Shown here: piece after piece, positions 17,610 through 25,427 of the stretch
Layout of the letters: every line of letters begins with the position of its first letter
Position numbering within the stretch: position 1 is the stretch's first letter
Assembly: GCA_022446825.1 (NCBI GenBank)
Contig: JAKVBY010000030.1
Location: forward strand, 74,483 to 106,504
From: Pirellulaceae bacterium
Lineage (GTDB): Bacteria; Planctomycetota; Planctomycetia; Pirellulales; Pirellulaceae
Direction of reading: 5' to 3'
DNA length: 32,022 bases
Position numbers and translations under genes: made by a program
Notes under the pieces: model-generated
Databases searched by the model: none
The model's input: the letters and a program-made list of their open reading frames with translations, nothing else
Told to the model about the DNA's origin: nothing

Positions 17610-17741
17610 ATGAACCGCATTATTCATGGCTGCTCCGCATTGGCTCGATCTCGATCGACATCAGAAACCAAACGGGAAAACTGGCAAAAGCAAAATATGC
17701 GGAGTGGGACTCGCCAGGAAAGATTAAAATCCGGAAGCTAA
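17610..17741 (+). CDS. Small basic protein of unknown function, 43 aa
   Basis: I do not recognise this protein. It begins MNRIIHGCSALARSRS and ends RQERLKSGS. It has ten Arg/Lys against three Glu, is rich in Ser and has one Cys (residue 8). There is no signal peptide or membrane segment. The case for a real gene is the TAAGGAG six bases before the ATG and the position in an otherwise empty gap between the convergent thioesterase and aminotransferase genes, ending 8 bp before the latter's stop. It could be a small nucleic-acid-binding protein or a chance frame behind a good ribosome site. Confidence 0.4.
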   Translation: MNRIIHGCSALARSRSTSETKRENWQKQNMRSGTRQERLKSGS

Positions 17742-17749
17742 AAATCTCG

Positions 17750-18946
17750 TCACTCGTTCAACACCGCTTTGATCGCAGCACAAATGTGGCCCATGTTGCT
17801 AGCTGTCATTCCTGCAACATTAATACGACCGCTGCCAACAATGTAGATCGAGTGTTTGCTCCGCAATTCGTCAACTTGAATCGGCGTCAAACCGGAAAAA
17901 GAAAACATGCCTTGCTGGCGCGTGACAAAACTAAAATCGCGCTCGACACCTTCCGCAATCAACGTCTCGGCAAAGAGCCGGCGCATCTCATTGATGCGAT
18001 CACGCATGGCGGCTAATTCAGACTCCCATTGCCCAGTCAGTTCAGCATCTGCCAGCACACAGGCGACAATCGCAGCGCCATGTTTTGGCGGGTTTGAATA
18101 ATTGGCACGGATCGTTGATTTGACGTGCGTTAAGGCTGTCTGGGCAGCGACTTCACTATCCGCGACAAGTGTCAACGCACCTACGCGTTCACCGTATAGA
18201 CTAAAATTCTTTGAAAAAGAGCTGCAAATTAACAAGTTTCTGTGCAGCGCAAGTAACTCTCGCAATCCAGCGGAATCTTCGACTAATCCGCGACCAATTC
18301 CTTGATAAGCAAAATCAACCAAGGGAAGCAACTCTCGGTTACGGACAACTTCACCAATCTCTCGCCATTGTTCCAGCGTCGGATCGATGCCCGTTGGATT
18401 ATGACAAGCAGCATGCAAGCAGATGGCATCACCGGCGGGAATTTGATTCAACGACTCAAGCAGCGCAGGAAAATCGAGGCTGGTTCCTGTAGAATCCATG
18501 TAGGCATAGGACTCGACCTGTAAACCAGCTGCCTGGAATACGTTGGTATGATTTGCCCAAGTTGGCTGACTAATCCACATGCGACGGACAGAGAGTCGCT
18601 GAGATAAAAAATCAGCCGCAACACGCAGCGCTCCAGTGCCACCTGGTGTCTGCACTGTGACTGTACGGTTTTGTTGCAAAACTTCGTGGTCACGTCCAAT
18701 CAACAACTCAGGAACCGACTGTGCATATTCGGTTAACCCGTCGATGCCTAAATATCCCTTCTCCTCCTCGGTCTCGAACAAGCGCTGTTCCGCTGCTTTG
18801 ACACAATTAAGAACTGGCGTATTTCCCCGCTCGTCCTTATAAACACCTGTGCTTAGATTAATCTTGTCTGGGCTCGGATCTTTTTTGAAAGATTCCGTCA
18901 GACCAAGAATCGGATCAGGTGGAGCGGGTTGGAGTGATTTAAACAT
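17750..18946 (-). CDS. Aspartate/aromatic aminotransferase, class I, 398 aa
   Basis: This is a PLP-dependent transaminase of the AspC/TyrB subgroup that exchanges the amino group between aspartate or aromatic amino acids and 2-oxoglutarate. It starts with the characteristic MFKSLQPAPPDPILGL and has VYKDERGNTPVL. Cofactor residues are N183 in HNPTG, D211 and Y214 in VDFAYQG, and the Schiff-base lysine K246 in CSSFSKNFSLYGERVG. Substrate arginine is expected in the C-terminal SGRINVAG. The length matches the family. The ATG at 18946 gives the standard N-terminus; the in-frame ATG at 18970 would add eight residues and has no ribosome site. It lies 170 bp downstream of the HEAT-repeat gene on the same strand. 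Specificity between aspartate and aromatic substrates cannot be fixed from sequence. Confidence 0.93.
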   Translation of the reverse strand: MFKSLQPAPPDPILGLTESFKKDPSPDKINLSTGVYKDERGNTPVLNCVKAAEQRLFETEEEKGYLGIDGLTEYAQSVPELLIGRDHEVLQQNRTVTVQTPGGTGALRVAADFLSQRLSVRRMWISQPTWANHTNVFQAAGLQVESYAYMDSTGTSLDFPALLESLNQIPAGDAICLHAACHNPTGIDPTLEQWREIGEVVRNRELLPLVDFAYQGIGRGLVEDSAGLRELLALHRNLLICSSFSKNFSLYGERVGALTLVADSEVAAQTALTHVKSTIRANYSNPPKHGAAIVACVLADAELTGQWESELAAMRDRINEMRRLFAETLIAEGVERDFSFVTRQQGMFSFSGLTPIQVDELRSKHSIYIVGSGRINVAGMTASNMGHICAAIKAVLNE

Positions 18947-19116
18947 AGGGCAGCCTGATCCAGAGAGCATGATGACAAAAAAGTAAGTTAGAAAAACATC
19001 AACACTTCGAAACCTAAAAACAAAAAGCCAATCTAGCCTTGCGGCAAACGTTCAGAAAGCCCCCGAGTTGCCAGGATGCGCGAGAACCGACATGTGAATC
19101 CCTGCAGCACAAGCGT

Positions 19117-20673
19117 CTAGCCATTAAAAGCCTTCAACAGCTTGCGACCTTTGTAAATATTATAAACCTCTTCGGGACCTAATGGTCGATCGCCCAGGGC
19201 TTGCGCCCGCCAGATCACATCATGCTCGTCTACAATGATGACTCCAGCACTATTGGCTTGTTGCGCCGATGCAACAAGAATCACATCGCCAAAAAAAACT
19301 CCCAATGCCAATGGCTGAATCGATTCGTAATCGGCGTCCCGCGCGCGTTGTATAAGACGTTGAATTTCGACAGATTGTGTCGCGTTGAGTTCTGTTGGAT
19401 TTAATTCATAAATGTCTTCGTGTTCAGCATCCCAACCCGCAAACAAGGCAAAAATATCATCCGGACTAAGGTCAAGTAAATCTGCCGTGGTGGCATGAGT
19501 TAAAGGCCCTGCAATACCAATGTTTCCATATTCACGGTCACCCAGTTGATACGAAAAACGGAACAAAAAACACTCTCGGGGTTCTTCGTATCCTGGCCAG
19601 TGCATCGTTTCTTGTTGATATAATTCGCATTCGTTGGGGGGTACGCCAAATTGCATCGGATCGGCCAACCACAAGACAATCTCGGACTGGGCAATGGCGA
19701 CCGAGGAGGTAAATTCGTCAGCGATTTGGTCGGCGATATCGAGTTCATCTGCGTAGGCAAGAACTCGCAAACGCGCGACTGGCTCGGATGCTAGTTCCAG
19801 GAGTGCCTTCGTTCCATGGTCTTCACCAAAACGAGCCAGAGCGGCAGCCGCTTCGGCGCGAATACGTCGATGTGCCAATTCCAATGTTTGATTCAGTTTT
19901 CCAATCGCCTCCCGATCGCCAATAAGTGCCAACGCATCACACAACGAGACCACTAACGACACGCTTTCAGAGACAACCGTACTCAATTCTTCGTTGGATG
20001 GCTGTTGTTCAGGATGAGATTCTAGATATCCCAAGCGTTGTGTCATTTGACCTAGCAAGAAGATTAATTCCGTAGAACGATCGCAGGCAGGATGTTCAGA
20101 AAGAATTCCTTCACGCACGACAAAGTTGCCCAAGTCCAAAATTGCCGCAGCAACACTGACATGTTCAATGCCATCAAGAATTTTCGGGAACAACTCGATA
20201 ATTCGCTCGTCTCGAATTTGAAATAGAGGACTAAATGCTCGAGCGGGTAAAGCTTCGGTCTGCGGTGGTTCTGCCAAAAGAAGGTCGACAAAAGCTGTCA
20301 GCGCATCCGGCGTGGCCATTTGCGCAAGTACCTGCAACAAATGCGTGCGGGTCACAGAATTTGCCGGTCGCCTGACATACAATGAGACAATTGCCTGGAT
20401 CGATAAATCAGCTGTCGGTGGATCTTGGGATTCACGATCACGGGACCGCTCCCGCTGTTCGATCATCGAAAAAATAGTTATCAGAAGAGACTCCACAGGC
20501 GGCGAAGACTGCAAATCAATCTCACACAAGGACTCAAGCAATTGATTTATTTGGTCATTGGTCGCTTGGAGAATCCAGGCTGTCCGTTGCTTGAGATACT
20601 GCACGCCAGTTGTGTCGAGTGACTCATGCTCGATGAGTGCTTGAATTAGTTGCAACGCTTCTTGTGTCATCAT
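19117..20673 (-). CDS. HEAT-repeat protein with a distinct C-terminal domain, 518 aa
   Basis: The first ~330 residues are helical repeats of the HEAT/ARM kind. Examples are LLQVLAQMATPDALTAFVDL, AVSREI-like helix pairs near DREAIGKLNQTLELAHRR, and AAAALARFGEDHGTKALLEL, which resembles PBS-lyase HEAT motifs. The last ~190 residues form a separate globular part containing CELYQQETMHWPGYEEPREC, FRFSYQLGDREYGNIGIAGP and FGDVILVASAQQ. I do not recognise this part. No signal peptide is seen, so it is probably cytoplasmic. The first of two tandem ATGs (20673) was taken; an earlier in-frame start would add 32 residues without a ribosome site. HEAT proteins usually mediate protein contacts; the partner is unknown. 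Confidence 0.85.
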   Translation of the reverse strand: MMTQEALQLIQALIEHESLDTTGVQYLKQRTAWILQATNDQINQLLESLCEIDLQSSPPVESLLITIFSMIEQRERSRDRESQDPPTADLSIQAIVSLYVRRPANSVTRTHLLQVLAQMATPDALTAFVDLLLAEPPQTEALPARAFSPLFQIRDERIIELFPKILDGIEHVSVAAAILDLGNFVVREGILSEHPACDRSTELIFLLGQMTQRLGYLESHPEQQPSNEELSTVVSESVSLVVSLCDALALIGDREAIGKLNQTLELAHRRIRAEAAAALARFGEDHGTKALLELASEPVARLRVLAYADELDIADQIADEFTSSVAIAQSEIVLWLADPMQFGVPPNECELYQQETMHWPGYEEPRECFLFRFSYQLGDREYGNIGIAGPLTHATTADLLDLSPDDIFALFAGWDAEHEDIYELNPTELNATQSVEIQRLIQRARDADYESIQPLALGVFFGDVILVASAQQANSAGVIIVDEHDVIWRAQALGDRPLGPEEVYNIYKGRKLLKAFNG

Positions 20674-21073
20674 CAAAGTGAGCCTAGCCCAAATAAACGC
20701 GATTTGCGAGTGGAGACCACAAGCACGACTAGGATCCGCGGTTGACCAAACCTTGCTTGACAAATCCATCCCGGAAATTTTTCAAGACCTTGCATTAAAA
20801 ACCATGTCCGCTGGATAACCACGCAAAGACTTCGAGCAATTCTTCCCTGGAGGTGTCCGCACCCTCGCAAATTCGCCTTTGAATAAGGTCGACTTTACTG
20901 GCAAGCCATTTATTTCAAGTAAGCTCTCGCCCGGAAGTAAGCCCTTCGGTTTCAGACAAATGCTCTGCGACCTTTAATTACGGGCTCCAGCCGGACGTAA
21001 CGACCCAAGCCCCAAGAACACCACGTCAACGACGAGGGCAAATCATCGGTGCAATCCATTGATTCCAGAAAAA

Positions 21074-21089
21074 TGGCTCCTCAGAGCCA
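21074..21089. other. Hairpin TGGCTC-CTCA-GAGCCA in helicase upstream region
   Basis: A perfect 6-bp stem with a 4-base loop, without a T-run on either side. It could be an operator or part of a long 5' leader. Confidence 0.3.
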
Positions 21090-21195
21090 AGTGATTTGTA
21101 TTCCAAGAAGTACCAAGCCATCCACGGAACAGGAGCAAAACAATTTAATAAAACGGAGCCACTTGTACCCAATCGATCTGCGAAAAGAGCGTGAA

Positions 21196-21211
21196 ATCAA
21201 GTTTTCTTGAT
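21196..21211 (+). other. Hairpin ATCAAG-TTTT-CTTGAT in helicase leader
   Basis: A perfect 6-bp AT-rich stem with a TTTT loop ends 32 bases before the TTG start of the helicase. DEAD-box helicase genes are often cold-regulated through their leaders, but the sequence alone does not prove this here. Confidence 0.35.
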
Positions 21212-21233
21212 AAACTTGGCTTTTAGCGAAGCT

Positions 21234-21238
21234 GGGAG
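21234..21238 (+). promoter_or_regulatory. Ribosome site GGGAG deciding a TTG start
   Basis: GGGAG lies five bases before the TTG at 21244. No other start upstream of the Q motif (GTG 21301, TTG 21361) has such a site. Confidence 0.5.
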
Positions 21239-21243
21239 TCATC

Positions 21244-22608
21244 TTGCTCAGCCGCCTCTGCGCCCAACAGCAACCAGCGACATTGACCCAAACCCCAGCT
21301 GTGGTTAAGTTTAATAAAAGAATTGCCCGCCGCTTAGACCATTTTCGAGCACCCCACACGTTGGCCAGCCCCACGGAAAAGAAACCGCCACGATTTGAGA
21401 ATCTTGATCTTTCCAAATCGATGCTTAAGGCGTTGAGCCAAGCAGGCTACGAAACGCCAACACCCATTCAAGCCGAACTCATTCCTCGCGCGCTTGATGG
21501 TATCGACGTTATTGGTCAAGCTCAAACGGGGACCGGAAAAACGGCCGCTTTTGGGATTCCCATTATCGATGATCTCGAACCACGAAGTGAGGTCGCCGGG
21601 CCGCAGGCATTGGTCCTCGTTCCAACGCGGGAATTGGCAGTCCAAGTTAAAAATGAAATCACCAAACTCTCCGAAGGCCAACGCGTCGGTTGTGTCGCGG
21701 TCTATGGTGGGAAACCGATCCGAAGTCAAATCGAAAAACTGAACCGTAATGCGCAAATCGTTGTCGGTACACCCGGCCGAGTTTTAGATCACATTGGTCG
21801 TGGATCTCTTCGCTTAAATGATTTGTGGTGTGTTGTCTTAGATGAAGCAGATCGCATGCTGGACATCGGCTTTCGACCCGACATCGAAAAAATCCTGAAA
21901 CGATGTCCCAAAGACCGTCAAACGCTCTTATTAAGCGCCACCTTGCCACCCACGATCTTGAGGCTGGCACAACGTTATATGTACAAGCCGGAAACCATTG
22001 ATTGCTCACCAGCAGAGTTATCCGTCGAAACGATCGAGCAACATTATTTTACCGTCGACCAAGGTCGAAAGTTTGATCTCCTGTTACGTTTAATCGAACA
22101 AGAGCAACCAAAACAAGCGATTGTGTTCTGTCGAACAAAACGTGGCACAGAACGGATTCACAACCAATTGAGCCAGCGAATTAAGGGAACCGCATGCATT
22201 CACGGTGATATGCAACAGCGTGCTCGAGATCGGGTAATGTCACAATTTCGCGAAGGCAAAGTGCGTTATCTTGTTGCCACTGATGTTGTCGGGCGCGGCA
22301 TTGATGTTTCGAGTATTTCACACATCATCAATTATGACATCCCTCAATTCTGCGACGATTATGTTCATCGGGTCGGTCGAACTGGGCGTATGGGGCGTGA
22401 AGGCGTCGCGTTCACCTTTGTGACTTCCGAGGAAGGCGGTGAACTAACGAAAATCGAACAACGGATCAATCGTTTACTGATCCGTGGGGAAATCAAAGGA
22501 TTTGAATCACAACAAACGTCTCGTACAAGCGTCAGCGAAAAACCAAAACCGCCACCACCAACCTCTTTAATGCGTCGGCCACCACGCAAGCACCGTCGGC
22601 GACTTTAG
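21244..22608 (+). CDS. DEAD-box ATP-dependent RNA helicase, 454 aa
   Basis: This is a superfamily 2 RNA helicase that unwinds or remodels RNA with ATP in the cytoplasm. All core motifs are visible in order: the Q motif FENLDLS...PTPIQ, motif I AQTGTGKT, Ia PTRELAVQ, Ib TPGR, II VLDEADRM, III SAT, IV AIVFCRTK, V ATDVVGRGID and VI HRVGRTGR. The C-terminal tail of about 45 residues is Pro-rich and ends with the basic RKHRRRL, as in RhlE/CsdA-like members; no DbpA RNA-binding domain is seen. The first internal ATG (21421) would cut the Q motif, so a non-ATG start is needed. TTG at 21244 with GGGAG before it fits best, giving about 55 residues before the core. Its N-terminal extension is Gln/Thr/Arg-rich and unrecognised. 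Confidence 0.92.
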   Translation: MLSRLCAQQQPATLTQTPAVVKFNKRIARRLDHFRAPHTLASPTEKKPPRFENLDLSKSMLKALSQAGYETPTPIQAELIPRALDGIDVIGQAQTGTGKTAAFGIPIIDDLEPRSEVAGPQALVLVPTRELAVQVKNEITKLSEGQRVGCVAVYGGKPIRSQIEKLNRNAQIVVGTPGRVLDHIGRGSLRLNDLWCVVLDEADRMLDIGFRPDIEKILKRCPKDRQTLLLSATLPPTILRLAQRYMYKPETIDCSPAELSVETIEQHYFTVDQGRKFDLLLRLIEQEQPKQAIVFCRTKRGTERIHNQLSQRIKGTACIHGDMQQRARDRVMSQFREGKVRYLVATDVVGRGIDVSSISHIINYDIPQFCDDYVHRVGRTGRMGREGVAFTFVTSEEGGELTKIEQRINRLLIRGEIKGFESQQTSRTSVSEKPKPPPPTSLMRRPPRKHRRRL

Positions 22609-22684
22609 CCATTCCGAAACGCGTCAATTCAGAGTGGACAAGTCGATACTGGACTGATGGTGCGATCTACGAGTCAAACCACAG

Positions 22685-23950
22685 CTAAGCTCCAGCAAGA
22701 ATGACCGAGGCCGTTTGCCCGGTGCCTGATTTGTTGAGCACCAGGGCGGTAGGTTTTTCGGTCTTCAGAGCTTCCGCATGGACGACATTGACCGGGCATG
22801 CTGGATCTGGTTGCTCATAATTCAACGTGACCGGAACTTCTCCACGACTTATCGCTAAGACACTGACTGCTAATTCAACCGCGCCTGCACCAGCTCCAAG
22901 ATTTCCAAAATAACTCTTGGGGGCCGTGACAGGAACAGCGCCGAGCACTTCGCAAATTGCCTGCGCTTCTACAGCATCGGCGTTCACCATGCTCATACCG
23001 TCGGCATTGACATGGCCGATTTGATCAGGGGTTAATTCACCACGGCATAAAGCAGCTGTCATTGCGAGTTGTAAGCCTGAGCCTAATTTCATACTTCCAG
23101 CAGATGCGTCCTCGAAAGAATTTCCACTGGATACGACACGACAAAGAACTTCTGCACCCCGTTTTTGTGCATGCTCACTAGATTCAATAATGAACGCGGC
23201 GGCACCTTCGCCATTCACCATACCATTCCGATGAGCGTCAAAAGGCCGCGACGCCCCTGCCGGATCATCATTGCGGTGGGACAAATTTGCAAATGTGCGA
23301 TTCACTAAAGGGCCCGGCATTAAACGTGTACCCGTTCCTCCAACAATCATCACATCGGCATGGCCTCTTCGTACGACTTCAATCGCTTCAATTACCGCCA
23401 ACAAACTTGATGCCTCTCCCTGGACAATGGTGTTGTTGGGCCCTCGTCCGTCGTAGGCGATACCTATGTGACAAGCAACCATGTTGGGAAGATACTTCAG
23501 CATCCATAATGGAAAGATGTCGTTAGGAAACTGTTCACCCCACTTGTCATAAACAAATGCTCCCTCCACCACACAATGACGAAATACCTCTTCGATATCC
23601 TTGATTTCTCCCCAAAAGATCTCGCTCCCAAAGAGTACTCCCAGCCTCTCCGGATCAAGGCTGCCCTTTTCCAGACCAGCTTCCTGCATGGCAAGAACTG
23701 CGGCAGAAAACCCCAATTGAATGCCGCGGCACATCACTTTGATGCTTTTCCGTGGAGTAATGTACTTCTTACCTTCGAAGCCGCAAATTTCACCACCAAA
23801 TTTGACTGGAATCTCCGACGTGTCAAAGGTCGTCAGCTGGCGAACACCGCTGCGTCTTTCCAGTAAGGATTTCCAGAACTCGTCAATCCCTATTCCAATC
23901 GGGCTGACAACGCCCAGCCCAGTGATTACAACGCCATTGGTTCTTGTCAT
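22685..23950 (-). CDS. FabF-like beta-ketoacyl synthase homologue lacking the catalytic triad, 421 aa
   Basis: The whole thiolase-fold ketosynthase is present: VVITGLGVVSPIG at the N-terminus, RPFDAHRNGMVNGEGA in the middle and SGTGQTASVIL at the end. However, the nucleophile position (TAC-S in FabF, C163) reads QGEAS with E179. The first His (NAHGT) reads NADGM with D317. The second His (GHxxGA) reads GNLGAGAG with N350. The neighbouring lysine of FabF is kept (K345 in PKSYFG). It therefore cannot form an acyl-enzyme and should not condense in the usual way. Chain-length-factor-like partners and decarboxylase-like relatives are alternatives. No normal ketosynthase or acyl carrier gene is in the window. 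Start ATG at 23950 has a modest AGG eight bases before it. The leader is unusual (see 23992-24060). Confidence 0.88.
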   Translation of the reverse strand: MTRTNGVVITGLGVVSPIGIGIDEFWKSLLERRSGVRQLTTFDTSEIPVKFGGEICGFEGKKYITPRKSIKVMCRGIQLGFSAAVLAMQEAGLEKGSLDPERLGVLFGSEIFWGEIKDIEEVFRHCVVEGAFVYDKWGEQFPNDIFPLWMLKYLPNMVACHIGIAYDGRGPNNTIVQGEASSLLAVIEAIEVVRRGHADVMIVGGTGTRLMPGPLVNRTFANLSHRNDDPAGASRPFDAHRNGMVNGEGAAAFIIESSEHAQKRGAEVLCRVVSSGNSFEDASAGSMKLGSGLQLAMTAALCRGELTPDQIGHVNADGMSMVNADAVEAQAICEVLGAVPVTAPKSYFGNLGAGAGAVELAVSVLAISRGEVPVTLNYEQPDPACPVNVVHAEALKTEKPTALVLNKSGTGQTASVILAGA

Positions 23951-23991
23951 GCAATCTACCTACTAGCTCACCGCAATTCGATGCGACACAA

Positions 23992-24017
23992 CGGGCGACT
24001 CCTTAACTAATCGCCCG
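23992..24017 (-). promoter_or_regulatory. Leader hairpin with TAAGGAG in its loop
   Basis: A perfect 7-bp inverted repeat (CGGGCGA/TCGCCCG) encloses a 12-base loop. Read on the minus strand, the loop holds a complete TAAGGAG (24005-23999). It lies 42 bases before the ketosynthase-homologue ATG. It might expose a ribosome standby site or act in attenuation; this is inference. Confidence 0.45.
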
Positions 24018-24022
24018 GAGAT

Positions 24023-24046
24023 CTATAAAACGCGAGATTCGCGCAT
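24023..24046 (-). CDS. Possible leader peptide, 7 codons (MRESRVL)
   Basis: An ATG at 24046 follows AGGAG (24060-24056) by nine bases and opens a frame of seven codons ending in TAG at 24025-24023, five bases before the loop-SD hairpin. A small perfect hairpin (CGCGA/TCGCG, 24031-24043) lies directly behind the start codon. The layout resembles a translated leader that controls the gene behind it. So short a frame may be chance. Confidence 0.3.
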   Translation of the reverse strand: MRESRVL

Positions 24047-24292
24047 GGTCGCTTTCTCCTATCGGCACGATGCGACAACAGTCTTTTTTGAAACCGCTGA
24101 AACCCCTACGATCGGAAAATTCAATCGCCCTCGGAATGCTGCTGTCCGTTACAGATAGGCCTCAGTAGTTTCGACAGCACTGGGAAACTCCTGTATGAAC
24201 CAAGTGAAATTGGCAAAAGATTGTGGTTGTTGCCCCATGACGCGAAAAAATAGTCGGCCTTTTACTGCAGACGCACTTTCATGCACAATCGA

Positions 24293-24298
24293 TATAAT
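24293..24298 (+). promoter_or_regulatory. Possible -10 box TATAAT for the epimerase gene
   Basis: An exact TATAAT lies 109 bases before the epimerase start. No good -35 box is seen 16-18 bases upstream, so the promoter may need an activator or another sigma factor. Confidence 0.35.
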
Positions 24299-24318
24299 CT
24301 ATCAATATCTTGATTAGA
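24298..24318 (+). promoter_or_regulatory. Imperfect palindrome at the likely transcription start
   Basis: TCTA-TCAA and TTGATTAGA form an inverted repeat with one extra base and a 4-base centre, immediately behind the TATAAT. The placement suits an operator, but no regulator gene is adjacent. Confidence 0.3.
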
Positions 24319-24406
24319 GAATCATTAATGTAAGTAGATGATCACACTCACTGGACGTTGACTGCCAAGCACCCACAAAAGTACTTATCTTGTTGGAGCC
24401 TTCATC

Positions 24407-25426
24407 ATGCAGGTGCTTGTAACGGGTGCCACCGGTCTTGTTGGGAATAATGTCGTGCGCGAATTGATCGCACGCAAACATTCGGTCCGAGTATTACTCC
24501 GACACAATAGTAGTGCACGACCGTTACAAGACCTGTCTGTAGAAAAGTCCATCGGTGACATTTGTGACCTGAATAGTTTGAGAAATGCATGCCATGAGGT
24601 CGATGCCGTGGTCCATGCGGCGGGTTATATCACGCTGGGCTGGACAGAGCTAGAAAAATCCCGTGCGATCAATGTCGATGGTTCACGCAACGTCGCTGTG
24701 GCAGCTCGTGAATGCAATGCGCGCATGATACATGTTTCGAGCGTCGATGCCCTCGGGGCAGGAACACGCGACGTATCCGCAAACGAAGTCGATCAGTTTG
24801 GTGCCAAAATTCCTTGTGCCTACGTCGTCACAAAACGAGAAGCTGAGGAAGCCATGCTCGATGAATGCCAACGTGGTTCAGATATCGTGATCGTCAATCC
24901 GGGTTTTATGCTGGGACCTTGGGATTGGAAGCCGTCTTCGGGCCGCATGCTGTTGAATGTGGCCCATGGATTTATCCCACTCGCACCATCAGGTGGGTTC
25001 AACGTTTGTGATGTTCGTGACGTGGCCACGGGAATCGTCAACACGATTGAGCTTGGCAAAACACGTGAGCGTTATATTTTGGGGGGGCACAATATCACCT
25101 ATTTTGACGCCTGGTGTCTCTTTGCAGCGGTTACCCAAAGTAAAAAACCCTGGGGGAAGTTTGGCATCGGAATGGGATCTCTGCTGGGAACTTGGGGCGA
25201 TCTTTGCTCGAAAATCTCAGGGCGCGAGCCCGCCGTTAACTCCGCGTCAATTAAAATGGCAAGATTGTTTCATTATTACAGCAGCGACAAAGCGCAAACG
25301 GAGCTTGGCTACACATATCGCCCTCTCGAAGAATCCGTTCGAGATGCTTGGCACTGGTTCAAGAATCAGGGCAATTTCACTCAGCCCATCGGCGTTTTCT
25401 CAACCCGCGACTCTCAACCTGTCTGA
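24407..25426 (+). CDS. NAD(P)-dependent epimerase/reductase, extended SDR family, 339 aa
   Basis: This is an extended short-chain dehydrogenase of the kind annotated as NAD-dependent epimerase/dehydratase or dihydroflavonol-4-reductase/3-beta-HSD-like. The Rossmann motif VTGATGLVGNN is at residues 5-15, D51 follows in GDICDL, and AAGYI continues the nucleotide site. The catalytic Ser is in HVSSVDALG (S111/S112), with YxxxK as Y139 and K143 in YVVTKREAEEA. The substrate side PGFMLGPWDWKPSSGR is typical of the DFR-like branch. The ATG at 24407 has GGAG eight bases upstream. It is divergent from the ketosynthase homologue and could reduce a related acyl or sterol-like product (inference). Its stop lies one base from that of the convergent gene at 25428. 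Confidence 0.92.
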   Translation: MQVLVTGATGLVGNNVVRELIARKHSVRVLLRHNSSARPLQDLSVEKSIGDICDLNSLRNACHEVDAVVHAAGYITLGWTELEKSRAINVDGSRNVAVAARECNARMIHVSSVDALGAGTRDVSANEVDQFGAKIPCAYVVTKREAEEAMLDECQRGSDIVIVNPGFMLGPWDWKPSSGRMLLNVAHGFIPLAPSGGFNVCDVRDVATGIVNTIELGKTRERYILGGHNITYFDAWCLFAAVTQSKKPWGKFGIGMGSLLGTWGDLCSKISGREPAVNSASIKMARLFHYYSSDKAQTELGYTYRPLEESVRDAWHWFKNQGNFTQPIGVFSTRDSQPV

Positions 25427-25427
25427 A

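Larger units (their letters stand above)
20674..21243. other. Divergent intergenic region upstream of the helicase
   Basis: These 570 bases separate the leftward HEAT gene from the rightward helicase gene. No protein gene is supported. Two hairpins are noted, TGGCTC-CTCA-GAGCCA at 21074-21089 and ATCAAG-TTTT-CTTGAT at 21196-21211. The latter lies in the likely 5' leader of the helicase mRNA. Confidence 0.5.
23951..24406. other. Divergent intergenic region between ketosynthase homologue and epimerase
   Basis: These 456 bases hold, towards the leftward gene, a seven-codon open frame with a ribosome site and two hairpins. Towards the rightward gene they hold a TATAAT at 24293-24298 and an imperfect palindrome at 24298-24318. 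No other gene is seen. Confidence 0.55.
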
